From Owenia fusiformis (Eukaryota > Annelida > Polychaeta > Sabellida > Oweniidae), in assembly GCA_903813345.2 (NCBI GenBank), contig CAIIXF020000003.1, positions 19,794,931 through 19,858,930 on the forward strand: a stretch of DNA of 64,000 nucleotides, in the 5' to 3' direction. Below the pieces are notes generated by a model. That model was not told where the DNA came from. It ran no database searches and saw only the letters and a program-made list of their open reading frames with translations. Positions 49,506 through 60,417 of this stretch are shown in pieces. The stretch's first letter is position 1. Each line of letters starts with the position of its first letter. A program made the translations under genes and the position numbers.

Positions 49506-49837
49506 CAGGCCTGTCAACTGTCCCGCAAAAATATGAACGTCGGAAAAAAACCGAACGCAATTTGTTCGGATTTGTCACGCGAATCCCGTATATGTCACGC
49601 ATGTCAATTGGAAATTTTCGTACCTACGCCCCCCCACCTGTTGATGAAATCGCGAGCGTTGCGAGCGCGAAAAATTTGAGGTGATCAAAGTTTGGCAAGG
49701 GTGCTCAAACTTTGGCCAAAGGTGTTTAAAAGTTGGCCAAAGGTGTTCAAAATTTGGACAAAAGTGTTCAGATTTGGACTTAGGTGTCCAACATTTGTAA
49801 GTCACTCATATTAGGTGGTCCCAAGTTGACAGCCCTG
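49506..49837. mobile_element. 'CAGGSCTGTCAACT' element with internal 23-bp repeats
   Basis: The ends CAGGCCTGTCAACTG and CAAGTTGACAGCCCTG are inverted copies, flanked by CTGCTA (49500-49505 and 49838-49843). The interior 49687-49800 holds about five copies of a 23-bp unit like AAAGTTTGGCCAAAGGTGTT. Its minus-strand translation is the apparent protein repeat FKHLWPKFEH, which is a by-product of the repeat. It is hAT-like in termini. Confidence 0.65.
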
Positions 49838-50099
49838 CTGCTATTCCTCACTATGTAAGCTAGTGATGTAAATTTCCACACTGATATCAATGCCTGTGAC
49901 ATATATAATATTCCTTAAAAATGAACTTCAATTATATACAGATTTTAGCTCATAATGTCAATTATATTTTAGTCTATCACATTACATGCTACAAAGCATC
50001 CCTGATGATGATGAACATCGTTGGATTCATTAGCAGGACAAAATGTGTCAAAACATTTTTTGTCACCAAGATCACTTAAATATGTAAACACAATTAAGT

Positions 50100-50320
50100 G
50101 TCAAATGGGGAAAGACCAATGTATATCTTGAAACACGTGCAGCAAGAAGAACTGTCAAAGAGCCCAACCTGCCATAAGAAAAACAGACCCCAATATCCAA
50201 AGTACACCCTCTCCCACCATTCAGGAATACTTCACAATCCAAAACTAGCCAAGACCATTGGACATCCCATTCACACTTAAGTCATTACAATGCATTTTGA
50301 AGGAAAAATTAAAACAAAAT
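50100..50320. repeat. Dispersed repeat related to 43430-43720
   Basis: CATAAGAAAAACAGACCC, ATATCC, CACAATCCAAAACTAGCC and AGTCATTACAATGCATTTTG occur in the same order as in the 43.5-43.7 kb copy. Confidence 0.5.
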
Positions 50321-50474
50321 ATTACCTATATTCTTGATAAACTGAATAATGCATGATAGCAGATAAAACATTAATGCATTTATTCAAACATATAAAAAGT
50401 ATCATAATTCTGTTCGGCATACATTTTGGTATTGATAATGCAAATCATGTTTAATATTTCAAATAAATATGATT

Positions 50475-50600
50475 TATCGAAGTAAGCATAAATTTTATTT
50501 TACCCAAGACATGATAATTTATTGAGGTAAGCATAAATTTTATTTGACCCAAGACATGATAATTTATTGAAGTAAGCATAAATTTTACCCTACCGACATA
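50475..50600. repeat. Tandem repeat, 45-bp unit, about 2.7 copies
   Basis: TAAGCATAAATTTTA occurs at 50483, 50528 and 50573, an exact 45-bp period. The unit also holds GACCCAAGACATGATAATTT. Confidence 0.85.
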
Positions 50601-50988
50601 ATCATATCAAAACACTTAATTCCCGCTGGGATGCCATAAAGCTTTTAGTATTAAGGATTTGGAGAAATCAGATTACTATTACTTTACTAACACTACTTCT
50701 CATTTCCCTGCCACTCTGCCAATAAAATGTCCATTATCATGTTAAGAGTAAGCCAAACATTTCATACTATAATACTATTATCTCGTTAGTCCAGCTCTTT
50801 ACTTTCTACTTTAACAGTTTGAGAGATCGTTTTACTAAAAAGCCCTTGTTTACCTTTGAATGTTTTTATATACTGTACTCCTATTTAATTTGCCAAATTG
50901 ATAAACTCTGTCAAATCAAATAGCCACCAAATTCAATATTTCATTTTTCAATCATGGATTGTATATTTCAAATCTGCCAAATTAAGTA

Positions 50989-51858
50989 CAGTAGAACCTG
51001 TGTAAGTGGAACACCCTCCGTTCTGCCAAAAAGCGTTCCACTTAGGAGGTGTTCCGCTTACGGAGGTTTTGGGTTCGCGGGGATTTCAAGAATATACAAG
51101 ATAAAATATAGGATTTATATATATCACTGGAAACATGATTCTCCCCTGCATTGGAGTGCATCTATATACCATTAATAATCCATGTGTTTTACTTAAATAG
51201 GTATCTGACATTCATAATCTTACTCATTCTGCCAAAAATGTTTTCTGACATTCTAAATCCTCCTCATTCTGCCAGTCTCAGGTACAAAGATTTTTCAATT
51301 AAGTTTTAAAGACTTGTTCCAACTGCTAATAATACATTTGTTTTTAACCGACATTCTTAATCTTACTTATCAAGTTTAAAACAAACAGCAAGGGGTATCA
51401 ATTAGTGATAGGATCACATGTCCATCTCTACAGGAGGTTAATCCAATTTTCTGAATGATAATCTTATGAAATGCTAATTTGCTGATTATCAAACTAATTA
51501 GTGGTTACGGTTGCATCACATGTTGACCTCTCCAGGAGATTAATCCAATTCGCTGAATTGTAATCCGTTCAAATTCTAATTTGTCATTATCACATTATAA
51601 CCTGTTTTCATACCCATATATCACTGTAGGAGATTAATTCTGTTTAATACATGTGTCAATATTAAAGTTTATGGAAATTGACTGTTCCACTTAGCAGGTT
51701 AATTTTTCAATATGGGGTGTTCACTGTTCAAGTTTGGAGGTGTTCCACTTACAGAGGTTCAATTAACATTAAGTCAATAGGTTTTTAAAACGGGACTTTG
51801 AAATTCCACTTGCGAGGTGTTCCACTAACGGAGGTGTTCCACTTAGCAGGTTCTACTG
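50989..51858. mobile_element. Tc1/mariner-type element, 'CAGTRAAACCT' family, copy 3
   Basis: The ends are CAGTAGAACCTGTGTAAGTG and CACTTAGCAGGTTCTACTG, with TA on each side (50987-50988 and 51859-51860). The subterminal GTGTTCCACTTA motif is repeated at both ends. An internal direct duplication of about 115 bp spans roughly 51410-51600. No transposase ORF is present. Confidence 0.8.
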
Positions 51859-52250
51859 TAGTTGTAAAATGTTCAAAACATCAAATCCACCAAAATAAGT
51901 AGCACCAACTTAAGTAGATGTAGAGTACATGTTTGGGCTACTATAGAAATCTTTCATATTTAATAGGAATTCTAAGTTTGGGAGATTGCCATTTTGCTAT
52001 CAATGCCACAAATATTGTGCTATTGACTTCTTATTCCCTACAACATAACGGTTGTAGTAAATGTTTTGGTTGAATTAAAATCCTCCTTTTGAAGTGTCTC
52101 TTGGTTGCATTGGGAATGAATTTGTTTTGGTGATATTTGAAAATATGAATATAACATAAAATAATTTGGGATATTTGGGTTTGTTTATTGTCGCAGTTTG
52201 TTGTTTTTGATGCTCTATTTTTCTTGTTATGTTAATGTTTTCTTCCTTTA

Positions 52251-54350
52251 GGCCTTTCATATTTATGGACATACAATACTATTGTTAGGAGATATGGACA
52301 ATGTCTGTTTTAATACAGTTGTTTTTTCCCTTTAGGCCTTTCATATTTATGGACATACAATACTATTGTTAGGAGATATGGACAATGTCTGTTTAGTACA
52401 GGTATTGTTTTCCTCCTTTAGGCCTTTCATATTTATGGACATACAATACTATTGTTAGGAGATATGGACAATGTCTGTTTAGTACAGGTATTGCTTTCTC
52501 CCTTTAGGCCTTTCATATTTATGGACATACTATGCTATTGTTAGGAGATATGGACAATATCTGTTTATTACAGGTATTGTTTTCTCCCTTTAGGCCTTTC
52601 ATATTTATGAACATGCAATTCTATTGTAGGGAGATACGGACAATGTCTGTTTAGTACATGTCTTGTTTTCTCCCTTTAGGCATTGTGCTTTCATATTTAT
52701 GGACATACAATTCTATTGTTAGGAGATATGGACAATGTCTGTTAAGTACATGAATTGTTTTCTCCCTTTAGGCCTTTCATATTTATGGACATACAATGCT
52801 ATTGTTAGGAGATATGGACAATGTCTGTTTAGTACAGGTATTGTTTTCTCCCTTTAGGCCTTTCATATTTATGGACATACAATACTATTGTTAGGAGATA
52901 TGGACAATGTCTGTTTTAGTACATGTATTGTTTTCTCCCTTTAGGCCTTTCATATTTATGGATATACAATACTATTGTTAGGAGATATGGACAATGTCTG
53001 TTAAAGTATATGTATTGTTTTCTCCCTTTAGGCCTTTCATATTTATGGGCATACAATACTATTGTTAGGAGATATGGACAATGTCTGTTTTAGTACATGT
53101 ATTGCTTTCTCCCTTTAGGCCTTTCATATTCATGGACATACAATACTATTGTTAGGAGGCATAGACAATGTCTGTTTTAGTACATGTCTTGTTTTCTTTA
53201 GGCCTTTCATATTAATGGACATACAATACTACAGGGTGTCCCGAAAGTATGGGCCCCCCCCCTAGGCAGACATATACCAGTGTCGTCAGAGTATGTGTGA
53301 TATATCATTTTAAAGCTTATCCAAAGTTACATTGATTTGCCAAGTATCATGGTTCAACTCTCAAATGTGAAAAAATTACAGGCATTTCAAAATTTAGTGT
53401 TTGGTCAAAATTAAGTTCAATTTTACACCAAATCACTATACTAGTCAATGTGTCCTTCCGGGCCATCTTAACAGCAGCAATTCATTTCGGGTCGGATGGA
53501 TATTGAGTTAGAAAAAGAGAACGATGAGGGTAGAAACTCTAAGTAAACTCTTCTAAAGTGCCTTAATAGGTTTTAAGAGGGATATAAAATTCAACACCCC
53601 TATTTGAAGGGCTTTTATGGTCATATCTGAAGATAATTGCTGCTGTTAACATGGCCAAGGGGGGACTCATTGACTACTAATGTGGTGTAAAATTGAACTT
53701 TATTTGACAAAATAGTAACTTTTAAAATGACTGTAACTTTTTCCCATTTGAGAGTTGAACCATGATACTTGGCAAATCAATGTAACTTTGGATAAGCTTT
53801 AAAATGATATATCACACATACTATGACTACACTGGTATATGTCTGCCTAGGGGGGGGGCATACTTTCGGGACACCCTGTATTGTTAGGAGATATGGACAA
53901 TATCTGTTTAGTACATGTATTGTTTTTTCCCTTTAGGCCTTTCATATTTATGGGCATACAATACTATTGTTAGGAGATATGGACAATGTCTGTTTTAGTA
54001 CATGTATTGTTTTCTCCCTTTAGGTCTTTCATATTTATGGACATACAAAACTATTGTTAGGAGGCATAGACAATGAATGTTTTAGTACATGTATTGCTTT
54101 CTCCCTTTAGGCCTTTTATATTTATGGGCATGCAACACTATTGTTAGGAGATATGGACAATGTCTGTTTTAGTACATGTATTGTTTCTCCCTTTAGGTCT
54201 TTCATATTTATGGACATACAATACTATTGTTAGGAGGCATAGACAATGTCTGTTTTAGTACATGTATTGTTTTTTCCCTTTAGGCATTGTGCTTTCATAT
54301 TTATGAACATGTAATGCTATTGTTAGGAGATAGGGACAATGTCTGTTTTA
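52251..54350. repeat. 86-bp satellite array, about 17 units, interrupted by a MITE
   Basis: The unit begins GGCCTTTCATATTTATGGAC, continues ATACAATACTATTGTTAGGA and GATATGGACAATGTCTG, and ends in TGTTTTCTCCCTTTA. Unit starts include 52251, 52335, 52421, 52507 and 52593, so the period is 84-88 bp. Variant units with GGCATTGTGCTTTC occur near 52679 and 54282. The array is split at 53232-53878 by a mobile element. Each unit carries a splice-acceptor-like TTTTCTCCCTTTAG, and several a donor-like CAGGTATT. Confidence 0.92.
53232..53878. mobile_element. Palindromic mariner-type MITE inserted in the satellite
   Basis: The ends are CAGGGTGTCCCGAAAGTATG and its reverse complement. The inverted arms are about 200 bp and nearly identical. 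TA at 53230-53231 and 53879-53880 is the target duplication. Removing the element and one TA restores the satellite phrase ATACAATACTATTGTTAGG exactly. There is no transposase. Confidence 0.92.
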
Positions 54351-54359
54351 CATATGGAT

Positions 54360-55080
54360 ATTTATTAACTTTTATGATGTTGCTCTTCTTCATTGTGTAT
54401 TCTGATTTAATATATGGATTATATTAATGACTTTTAAATATTTCTTATGAATTTATGGTAAAATTATGACCCCCAAACGACTCACAAAACATGGATATCC
54501 AGATAGGATCTTTGTTTTTCACGCTTATTAAGTTCGACAAGTAGGGATCAAGAATACTGATTAGTTCAACTGAGGCAGAAAGTGAAACAATTTTACCCGC
54601 ATCCATCTTCAAGAAAAGTATCAATATTCCAATCCAAGGTGTCAAGTTGGAACATTTGTCTATGTTTAGTCTACAATTCGATTATTATAGATATCTACCC
54701 AGGGGCCATGTAACAAAATAGTATCAACACTGGTAGATGTTTATATATTGGATGTATTGTTCTAATTCTGAATTGCCTCGTCGTGTCTTATTTTCTTAAG
54801 TATCATTTTTCTTCAAGTTTATTGAATTCTGCTTTGCTAATCAATTTCCAGTGAATCAATTTAGAATTAGTCTTACATGTATACTCTCCTTGTAAAATAA
54901 ACATTTGGATGTTACTCTGCTAAGTTGTAAAACAATGGAACTGTTTGGGCTAACTGGTAAAAATCTATCTTTAAGAATATGAGACAGATTATATTTCTTG
55001 TAGCCTTGATAATTCGTACATTTGTATATCCTACTGTTCTTCTGTACTTTCTCAAAGTTTAAGAATTCTCAGTAACTTTA
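54360..55080. other. Intergenic, nothing recognised
   Basis: AT-rich sequence after the satellite. No supported exon, RNA gene or element. Confidence 0.4.
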
Positions 55081-55086
55081 GTAGTA

Positions 55087-55432
55087 CTGCACTCCCGGTT
55101 AATTTCGCGAGCTTTAATTTCACTAATTTTGATTTATTAAATTATTAAATTTGGTACTATGTCATCTTGGTCAACAACACGCTGCACTTAACCTCTATTA
55201 CATTTGATCTAATAAGCCATTGTAACAGACATTGTTACCTAGTATTCCATTTATCACCTAAAAACACTTGACATTTTACAAAACATGAAATGCAAGGGAG
55301 TCCCAGGTAATGAAAATTTTCACAAATCCTGGGGATTTAATTGACAATTTTGTGAAGATTAATTTTTGCAATTTTACCACAATTGCGAAAAGTGCGAAAT
55401 TAAATTGCACGCGAAAAATACCTGGAGTACAG
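55087..55432. mobile_element. MITE 'CTGTACTCCC' family, copy 2
   Basis: The ends are CTGCACTCCCGGTTAATTTC and CCTGGAGTACAG. The left flank is TA and the right flank TG, a decayed duplication. It is homologous to 20016-20471 (shared ACAATTGCGAAAAG, ATTAATTTTTGCAATTTTAC-like blocks) and shorter by about 110 bp. Confidence 0.75.
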
Positions 55433-56563
55433 TGTATAATTCTAAGAGTACATACGGTAATTAGTTTTATAAGCTAAGACACTCATTGCGATATTAATAA
55501 TTAATTTTAACTGTACCAGCCCTATGATGGCATTTTCTGAATATTATTTTATTTAACTCATTCATTCACTTATTTTGCCTTTTTGGTTATGTTCATACTT
55601 CTCAATACGGCTCATCAATTAATGTGTCATTGTGATTTATTGATACTTTAATTAAGTTGGCTTTCAATTACTTGGAAGTTATGACATAACAAATATATAG
55701 ATATTTTCCCCATACACAATTGGCAATAAATATCTCTGGGCTGTAAGATGACATTGGTCAAGAAATATTACATTATACACATATTACTTTATTATATAAT
55801 TTATTATATAATTTTAGTACATTGCACATTCTAATTGAGCAGATTGTTGTTCCCTCTTCAAAAGAGGAGACGTGAAAATCTTTCCTTATAAGGTCAAAAT
55901 ATTTCCGATGATGCAGATCGCAGAGGAAAAAATTAATACTTCCGTGTTTTCCCCATAGGTTTAACATGGGAATTTTCACACCTATTTTTCAAACGATATA
56001 TTCGTTCATATTCCTGTACTAGAGCACAGTAGAAAAAATCATCAGAAAAGTTTGATCTCTTATTAATCTTAATAAAACAGATATTTTTTTCATCATATTC
56101 GTTCATAGTGTGATGAAAAGTATGATTGAAAAGTGAGAAAATATTCTGGAAGAGAAGGTCACGTTATCAGGTGACTAAGTTGCCATATTGGAAAAAACAA
56201 TTCTGTTCGACTTTCAACACTTTCATGGCAATCTTAACCGCACTACAAACTGCAACATCGATGCAACAACTGAATAAAAGTACTCATCTTTAAATTACAT
56301 TATAACAACTGAGCAGTTGACCAAAGAAGATGGTAGCTATTATATAAGTCAATCTGTTCAATGGATCGAAAGCAAACCTATAGTACTCGTTTTGAATTTT
56401 GTTGTTTATTGTACAATTTTTTATTAAACTCGGTATACTGACTATTATTAAATCAATGACAAAGAAGAATACTTCCGATGGTGTCATTGTTTTATTTAGC
56501 GTGCGGGTGTAAAAACAAATTTGCGTAAATAGTTTTATTAAGAACATTCGGGTCATGCAAATA

Positions 56564-57066
56564 CTGTAGATTGGGTTAATTTGGCGCTACTTAATTTGGC
56601 GATTTTGCCATTTTTGGCATATTGGCGGCTATTTAATTTGGCGGATATGCAAAAAAAATGTTAATGGAATGTTAAACTTACGCGCTGTTTGCGAATTACC
56701 ATGTAGATCTAGATCTAAATGGGCATGTTTGGCTATGTTCATTTTTTCTTTTGAGGACCACTGGCGATATTCACCACGTTTGTACATTTTTGTGAGATCA
56801 TCCTTTACATTTTACACCTCAATCGATGCTGCTACTTTTCCCTGAGTATAAATGAGTGACTGACTAGTTCTGAGCCAATTTATGAGAGACATTTTTTCAT
56901 ATTTTTGGAAAAATAAACCGGAAGTGACCTTAATACACTGGACGAAATACCCTAGATGATTCCCGGGGATTCATTCTAAATTTTGGCGGAGATTTATATT
57001 GGCGAATTTTTCAATTTCGCCAAATTCGCCAAATTAAAGCGGGCGCCAAATTAACCCAATCTACAG
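56564..57066. mobile_element. 503-bp MITE with TTAATTTGGCG-rich ends
   Basis: The left end CTGTAGATTGGGTTAATTTG pairs perfectly with the right end CAAATTAACCCAATCTACAG. TA flanks at 56562-56563 and 57067-57068. The subterminal region repeats TTAATTTGGCG several times on the left and CGCCAAATT on the right. Such iterated subterminal words are typical transposase-binding arrays. Confidence 0.85.
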
Positions 57067-58039
57067 TAGCTACGCGAAATGCATCGTTGGAAAATATTGA
57101 CCAATCAAATTTAGTCCTTTTCATATACATATTTGTTCCATATTTGCGACTGTTCCGATTTAAAGAGCAAACCATGAAATGGACAATTAAGATGAATATA
57201 GCTATGAAAGTGATATCCTACCAGAGGATGATAAAAAACACATTTACCATATACAGTATTTAGAAATTCCTTAAACACACAGAAAAGCAGGAAATTTCTG
57301 GTAAGTTTTCATGATTCAACTACAACTAACATCACAAGTATCATATTACTTAATAAATCATAACTGTATTTTTTAATTGCTGTGGAGAATTAATGCCTGT
57401 TATGTATATTTATATTCCATGGAGGCTGTAGGATCGATTCTGCAATAGATCGGCTTATTTGTTGAAATAATTTCCCTCAAGATGGATTATGGAGCGATGC
57501 TTAATCGAGGGCAAGGATTACTTATTCAGGCCAATTTGATATTAGGGTGACAAAGTTGATTCCTTTAACAGATTATGTCCGTCTATTAATTTAAGGATAA
57601 ATAAATATCGGTCACTTTATTGATCATGAAGATTTATGAATGCTCACTTGGCGGAGAAATTGCAATTGTGCTAGAGTTAGTTGGACACCCTTCTGTTTTT
57701 TGTAATGTACTTGTATCAATAGGTACTGCTTCGGGTTTTATATATTCGTGATAAAAAGAGGGATAGAGAGTTTTTGTCAATTTATGATTTTCAAATGTTT
57801 CAATTCCTTAAGTCTTGTTGCAAACATTTTTCATCTCCCTTAACATCAAATTCTTCTTTACAAGGAAGTGTCACACTCTGCATTTGCTGTAACAATTGCC
57901 ACTCTTGAATACAAACCTCTAAAAAGGTTTTTGGACATTTACATCTTAATGCATAATATTTGATTTCATAATAGTAAACATGGACCCAGTGCATATATAC
58001 ATTTCAAAACATAATTTACATAGATTGGATGAAAATTGC

Positions 58040-58225
58040 CAAAGGTCCCCAGTTGTGATCTAACAGCTGGGGACCAAAACGCTGCTAAAAAGAGGGACTC
58101 TTAAAAATAAAGAAATGCACCGACAGAGAGGCAATTTTGTTTTGCTTTGAATGAAACAGGTTTAAAGTAAAAGTGGTATAGTATGAGACTCCCAATCCTT
58201 GATTTTCAAACATTTGGTCGGCCAA
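58040..58225. repeat. Diverged arm fragment of the 60418-62522 element family
   Basis: CAGCTGGGGACCAAAACGC, GAGACTC(C/A)CAATCCTTGATT and TTTTCAAACA match the right arm of the 2.1 kb element at 62.28-62.45 kb in the same order. Confidence 0.65.
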
Positions 58226-59129
58226 AAATTCAAATTAATGGTCGAAGTAAGTATCATGTGTGTATACAGTCAATTTAATTCAACTATATGTGATACTTTG
58301 TGAACTGCATTTCCTGTATTATTACAGTGACACAATCTTGGAAGTCATCCACCAGAAATATCTAATATCACAAGCTAATTACATTAGGCATATAGGAACT
58401 ATCCTTTTATATTATTAGGAGTGTCTTGCATACTAAGCATAAGATATAACTCATTTAAAGGACATTAGACCTGCCAGCTGTCAAACACAATCATATGCTT
58501 GAGTTTTCAAGAAATAAAAGAGATTATATAATTAACTCCTATGAATAATGAGATACAGACAAGCCCTAATACTAGCTTGACTTCTGTTTTTATGTCAACA
58601 TGCACCAAGAAGTGGTTACATATTGTTGTATGAGCTTTGGGGTTTCTTAACCGTATAAAACCATGAGGCTGGAAGTCTGAGACGCATGAGCTTCTTGCAT
58701 TCATTCATCTACTGTCTTAACATAGGGATTAATACAAAAATAGTGGCAATACACAGCCAATCTCCAACGGTACCATACCCCTAGCTTAAAAACCCCAAAA
58801 ACTGTTAAGGCGCTGAATCAGTTATAAAGGTTTTGAATTGGGACCTCTAATAATGAATGATCAACTTTTACAATTTCATTAAGATTTTTATGATTTTATT
58901 AACTTTGGAGACGCTTAATGGGAATTTATGGATATATCTACAGACATGTATGAGTAAATATGAGCAAAATTATTTGATATCACTACCAAGGTAAAATGAA
59001 GAGTAAACTGAAAATGTCTGAGCAAAATGCAATTGGTGACTTTGATGGATGGCACTTGGGTAATATGCAGATGCTACCTCAACACAATGTATACAAAAGG
59101 ATAGAGATACAACTACAATATTATATGTT

Positions 59130-59345
59130 ACAAGGCATTAATATGACAAAATGTCACCACCTTGTATTTCTTGTAAATAATTACAAATGGTTAAATAACA
59201 GGTCGTACTTGTTAAGTTATTGGAAGTTGTAAGAATTTGTTACAGAAGCCAGACTCCGAACATCAACCACCAAATGTCAAACACTTAAACCACAAAAAGT
59301 TGGAGACTTTAACAATATGTCACTATTTCTGGTGGTGTCAAAAAA
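59130..59345. repeat. Dispersed 'ATGTCACCACC' repeat, copy 3
   Basis: AAAATGTCACCACCTTGTATT, CACAAAAAGTTGGAGAC, AACAATATGTCAC and GGTGGTGTC occur in the order seen near 3.1-3.5 kb and 6.8-6.9 kb. Confidence 0.5.
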
Positions 59346-60417
59346 ATTTCCCATTAATGTGACAACAGATCTAATTGTTATGAAAACATTATACAGAAAC
59401 ACAAAACAGCACGATGCTACAAACACAACACAAATGGAAAACAGCTGGTATAAAAACACCCTTAAACATGCCCATTCGGAATAGGAATGAAGCCAAGAAT
59501 CGTGTCTATAAAGTTTTTTCTTTCATAAAATATTCATGCTGACACCGAAGATATCTGATACAATGATCAATTTCAATTTATCACAATCAGCAAATGAAAC
59601 TTGGAAATAATTCAGTGTGTCAGGTGATTGATGATGTAAAAATATTCTTAATTCTTATGTGTGTACTGCTAATAAACATTAATATCATAATGGACATTAT
59701 AAACCAATTCAAATATAGGCAAGATACATGTAAATATGTGTCTTATAATATTCTTAAGTCTAACATCCTCAATAACAGAATTTCATTAAAACTAAAAACT
59801 TACTTGTGTATAATATAATCACTTAATAACACGTCATAAAATCAAAATTGTTATCAAAGGATAGGTATCGATATGTTGAACTGAATTCAACAATGTTTTT
59901 CTCTAAACCAATTATTGAAAACATTTTGTAAAAAAACACAGTCCTTTATGTAATATTGACTGATTGGCAACAATTTAATGCAAAAATTATTTGTACATGT
60001 ACATGTATATATTTTTTTATAAGTGTTTCTGTTAACATTTTTTGTTTTTTTAATAAAATTGTTTTTTGTTCCTTTCTACCAATTCTTGAGAATGAAATAG
60101 AATGTCTTTCCGAACCTTGTTGGAACAAAATAGCATATACAACATTTTCCTAGTTGTACAAAGGAAATTTTGGTTGATTTAACAAAAAGTATGCAAAAAC
60201 TAAAAACAAAACCCCCAAAATAGATAAAAAATTAAGATAAACCTTCTATTTCATTAACAAGATATTTTTTTCAAATCAACCAAACTATCCTTTGTACAAT
60301 TACAATATTGAGAGACTTAAACATGTTGTGTTTATGTCATTTTGTTCCAATGAGGTTTGGATAGATGTTTCGTTTCATTCCGAACATATGATACCAAGAA
60401 CAAAAGAAGTGTATGAT

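Larger units (their letters stand above)
57069..60412. other. Intergenic, repeats but no gene seen
   Basis: No splice-consistent coding sequence was found. It contains the element fragment at 58040-58225 and the dispersed repeat at 59130-59345. The remainder is featureless AT-rich DNA. Confidence 0.45.

Noticed and set aside
49263-49679. 138-codon plus-strand ORF
   Set aside because: It runs from intergenic DNA into a transposon end and has no family resemblance.
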